Source: Bradyrhizobium algeriense
GTDB taxonomy: Bacteria; Pseudomonadota; Alphaproteobacteria; Rhizobiales; Xanthobacteraceae
DNA: 64,000 nucleotides
NCBI RefSeq assembly: GCF_036924595.1
Contig: NZ_JAZHRV010000001.1
Location: 2,108,001 to 2,172,000, forward strand
Direction of reading: 5' to 3'
Shown here in pieces: positions 61,917-64,000 of the stretch. The notes under the pieces are model-generated. The model saw nothing but the letters and a program-made list of their open reading frames with translations. It was not told the DNA's origin and searched no databases. The position numbers and the translations under genes were made by a program. Numbering within the stretch: position 1 is the stretch's first letter; each line of letters starts with the position of its first letter.

Positions 61917-63131
61917 ATGGATCCATCGGTCACTGATTTCATCGCGAGGGAAGCGCGCTTTGGCGCCCAGAACTACGAACCGCTCGGCGTCGTTCTGTCG
62001 CGGGGCGAGGGCGTCTTTGTTTGGGATACGCAGGGCCATCGCTACCTCGATTGCCTCTCCGCCTATTCCGCGGTGAATCAGGGCCACTGCCATCCGAAGA
62101 TCTTGGCCGCGATGGTGGAGCAGGCGGGCCGGCTGACGCTGACGTCGCGCGCCTTTCACAACGACCAGCTGGCCCTCTTTTACGAAGAGATCGCGGCGCT
62201 GACCGGCTCCCACAAGGTGCTGCCGATGAACAGCGGTGCCGAAGCGGTGGAGAGCGCGATCAAGTCGGTGCGCAAATGGGGCTATGAGGTGAAGGGAGTG
62301 CCGGACGGGCAGGCCGAAATCATCGTCTGCGCCGATAATTTTCACGGCCGCACCCTTGGCATCATCGGCTTCAGCACCGACCCGGCGGCACGTGACCATT
62401 TCGGACCGTTCGCGGCGGGCTTCAAGATCATCGCCTTCGGCGATGCCGCGGCGCTGAAGAAGGCAATCACGCCCAACACGGTCGCCTTTTTGGTCGAACC
62501 GATCCAGGGAGAAGCGGGCGTCGTCATCCCGCCGTCAGGTTACTTTACAGAAGTGCGCGAACTCTGCGCCGCGCACGACGTGATGTTGATTCTGGACGAG
62601 ATCCAGACCGGGCTCGGCCGCACCGGCAAGCTGCTCGCGGAACAGCACGAGGGCATCGAGGCGGATGTCACGCTGCTCGGCAAGGCGTTGTCCGGCGGCT
62701 TTTACCCAGTGTCGGCCGTGCTTTCGAACAACGCGGTGCTCGGCACCCTGAAACCTGGCCAGCACGGTTCGACCTTCGGCGGCAATCCGCTGGCCTGTGC
62801 GGTGGCTCGCGCCGCGCTGCGCGTGCTGGTCGAGGAAGGGATGATCGAGAACGCAGCCGCCCAGGGCACCCGCTTTCTCGATGGCCTGAGCAGCATCCGC
62901 AGCAACACGATCCGGGAAGTGCGCGGACGCGGGCTGATGCTGGCCGTCGAGCTTCACCCGGAAGCGGGCGGTGCACGTCGCTACTGTCAGGCCCTGCAGG
63001 CCCGAGGCATCCTCGCCAAGGACACACATGGGCACACGATTCGCATCGCTCCGCCGCTAGTTATCTCCAGCGATCAGGTCGACTGGGCGCTGGAACAGAT
63101 CGCCGCCACTTTGAGGCAGGACTTCTCGTGA
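61917..63131 (+). CDS. rocD: Ornithine aminotransferase
   Basis: A 404-residue class III PLP aminotransferase. Key segments are [70 protein letters not shown] and the PLP lysine, Lys256, in [16 protein letters not shown]. The phrase [19 protein letters not shown] is typical of ornithine enzymes. It converts ornithine and 2-oxoglutarate to glutamate semialdehyde and glutamate, linking arginine breakdown to proline and glutamate. No arcB/arginase gene is adjacent in the window. Confidence 0.93.
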   Translation: MDPSVTDFIAREARFGAQNYEPLGVVLSRGEGVFVWDTQGHRYLDCLSAYSAVNQGHCHPKILAAMVEQAGRLTLTSRAFHNDQLALFYEEIAALTGSHKVLPMNSGAEAVESAIKSVRKWGYEVKGVPDGQAEIIVCADNFHGRTLGIIGFSTDPAARDHFGPFAAGFKIIAFGDAAALKKAITPNTVAFLVEPIQGEAGVVIPPSGYFTEVRELCAAHDVMLILDEIQTGLGRTGKLLAEQHEGIEADVTLLGKALSGGFYPVSAVLSNNAVLGTLKPGQHGSTFGGNPLACAVARAALRVLVEEGMIENAAAQGTRFLDGLSSIRSNTIREVRGRGLMLAVELHPEAGGARRYCQALQARGILAKDTHGHTIRIAPPLVISSDQVDWALEQIAATLRQDFS

Positions 63132-63293
63132 CCACTGGCCAGCGCCGCCGACTGCCGTCGTTCTGTTAGTCCCAATACACGCCCGCATGCCTCATCTTCC
63201 GGGTAAACCGAAAACCCATTTTAAAACTCGCGGGCAGATGCATGCGCTCGCTGAGCTATTTCCCTTCGCTGAGCTACTGGTGTCGAGTGACGC

Positions 63294-63494
63294 TCAGGTG
63301 AAATGTCGCCGTAGGATGCGCCAGCGTTCGGCAAAGCGAATGACGTTGTACGACTGCCGCCACTGCCTTGCCAAGCTTCCATCAGGCCGAAGATTTTTCC
63401 ATGTCACTGTCGCGAGAGCACTGCGCTCGCCTATGGGACTAAATCGTCCATGGTCCCACTTGGCCTCCTGTTCGCCTAGATTGGAGCCCATCAT
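63294..63494 (-). pseudogene. Truncated NTF2-like (nuclear transport factor-like) fragment
   Basis: The 66-residue frame contains ALATVTWKNLRPDGSLARQW and SYNVIRFAERWRILRRHF, resembling the last strands of small SnoaL/NTF2-like proteins, where a Tyr/Leu-x-Arg and W-R-I-L end is common. The first part of such a protein is not found in frame; related-looking sequence upstream lies in another frame. A decayed gene is the likeliest reading. Confidence 0.3.
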
Positions 63495-63523
63495 TGGATT
63501 TTCCGTTGATCATCAGGCTCGCG

Positions 63524-63760
63524 ATGAAGTTGTCTAAGCCCCGGGAATGGACCGAACTAGAGGTTAAGACCCTGATCTCCATGAGCGGGTAGCGGCATAG
63601 TGCGGCAGAAATATCGAAATCTCTTGGACGCTACGTTGGTTCGGTGAAAACGAAAGCGCGGGAGCTTGGATTAGTAGCTGTAAGAAAGCGAGCAAAAGCC
63701 CCCCCGGTGGGGCGCGAACTGATGACTATTGGAGATGGAAGAGGCGCGCTCCCGCGTTGA
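63524..63760 (+). pseudogene. Small helix-turn-helix-like gene interrupted by TAG
   Basis: ATG at 63524 begins MKLSKPREWTELEVKTLISMSG, then TAG at 63590-63592, then the same frame continues RHSAAEISKSLGRYVGSVKT and KARELGLVAVRKR to a TGA at 63760. Together they resemble a short Myb/SANT-like helix-turn-helix protein with W-T-x-x-E, SAAEIS and SVKTKARELGL. The in-frame stop suggests inactivation. Confidence 0.55.
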
Positions 63761-63776
63761 ATTGGCTATCATCCAG

Positions 63777-64000
63777 TCAGATCACCGAGCGCACGCCGCA
63801 ACCTGCGTTGCCTCCGAAGGCAATCGACAAAATGACGTCGCCCAGGCCATCTTGGCGGGCGGCGGCAGCGCCACGATCGCCGCGGTGGTCAGGACTGCCG
63901 AGATCGCTCACTCGGCGCATCATCGCTTCCTGCTTAGCCAACGGCTTGTCCTCGTCGAACTTCACCCAGGCGCTGCGCGATCTTGGAACGGGCGGCAGTT
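63777..64000 (-). CDS. C-terminal part of an unknown protein (runs off the window)
   Basis: A minus-strand frame open to the window edge, with FDEDKPLAKQEAMMRRVSDLG and an end AFGGNAGCGVRSV. GTG at 63965 could be a start, but the frame is open further. No family recognised; the true start is outside the window. Confidence 0.3.
   Translation of the reverse strand, partial: LPPVPRSRSAWVKFDEDKPLAKQEAMMRRVSDLGSPDHRGDRGAAAARQDGLGDVILSIAFGGNAGCGVRSVI

Overview
The window looks like a chromosomal segment of a Bradyrhizobium-type alphaproteobacterium (Nitrobacteraceae). It is GC-rich with strong GC bias at third codon positions in most genes. It carries families typical of that group: an Omp25/31-type beta-barrel protein, a large Porin_2-type porin, a DUF2336 protein, a CHASE2 adenylate cyclase beside a FecR-like protein, orphan Bug-type solute receptors, and dispersed palindromic repeats of the GTAGGGTGGGCAAAG type. 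The assignment is inference from gene content; no rRNA gene is present.

Region 1-30 kb is mostly housekeeping: a partial rhomboid protease, a CBS protein, a patatin-like phospholipase, a nitroreductase, threonyl-tRNA synthetase (thrS), an MFS exporter, an amino-acid permease followed by an overlapping exported protein, YidD, a ClpP-fold periplasmic protein, an IscU-like scaffold, folE-hisI, a TetR regulator co-oriented with an unusual alpha/beta-hydrolase::glycosyltransferase fusion, a methanethiol methyltransferase (mddA-like), a lytic transglycosylase, a DUF2336 protein flanked by two copies of one palindromic repeat, an Hpt protein with a response regulator, NAD kinase, a CHASE2 adenylate cyclase with its FecR-like partner, and a serine carboxypeptidase.

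Region 30-44 kb holds small exported proteins, a Tat-exported epoxide-hydrolase-like enzyme behind a promoter with two ATCGCATACGAT operator-like sites, two outer-membrane proteins, a MarR regulator near an alpha/beta hydrolase that lacks the usual nucleophile serine, tRNA-Thr(UGU), a candidate small RNA, a dienelactone-hydrolase-like protein, a NicO/UreH-type metal transporter and a Bug receptor.

Region 44-54 kb is accessory in character. It has an Mpo1-like protein, an NAD-dependent epimerase/dehydrogenase, an isoprenylcysteine-methyltransferase-like protein, two tandem secreted hydrolase paralogues, a decayed strip with a frameshifted small gene and a chimeric remnant (start of a hydrolase paralogue joined to the end of the nearby sulfatase), a second Bug receptor divergent from a winged-helix::alpha/beta-hydrolase regulator, and an intact sulfatase.

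Region 54-64 kb has two small exported proteins, rlmB, tRNA-Tyr(GUA), a Liv-type binding protein, a YCII protein, a compact minus-strand transcription unit with a 14-codon reading frame behind a near-perfect Shine-Dalgarno sequence, tRNA-Gly(UCC), a DUF4239 membrane protein, a metallophosphoesterase, ornithine aminotransferase (rocD) and degraded genes at the right edge. The most interesting items are the 14-codon micro-gene, the hydrolase::glycosyltransferase fusion, the DNA-binding hydrolase regulator and the chimeric gene scar.
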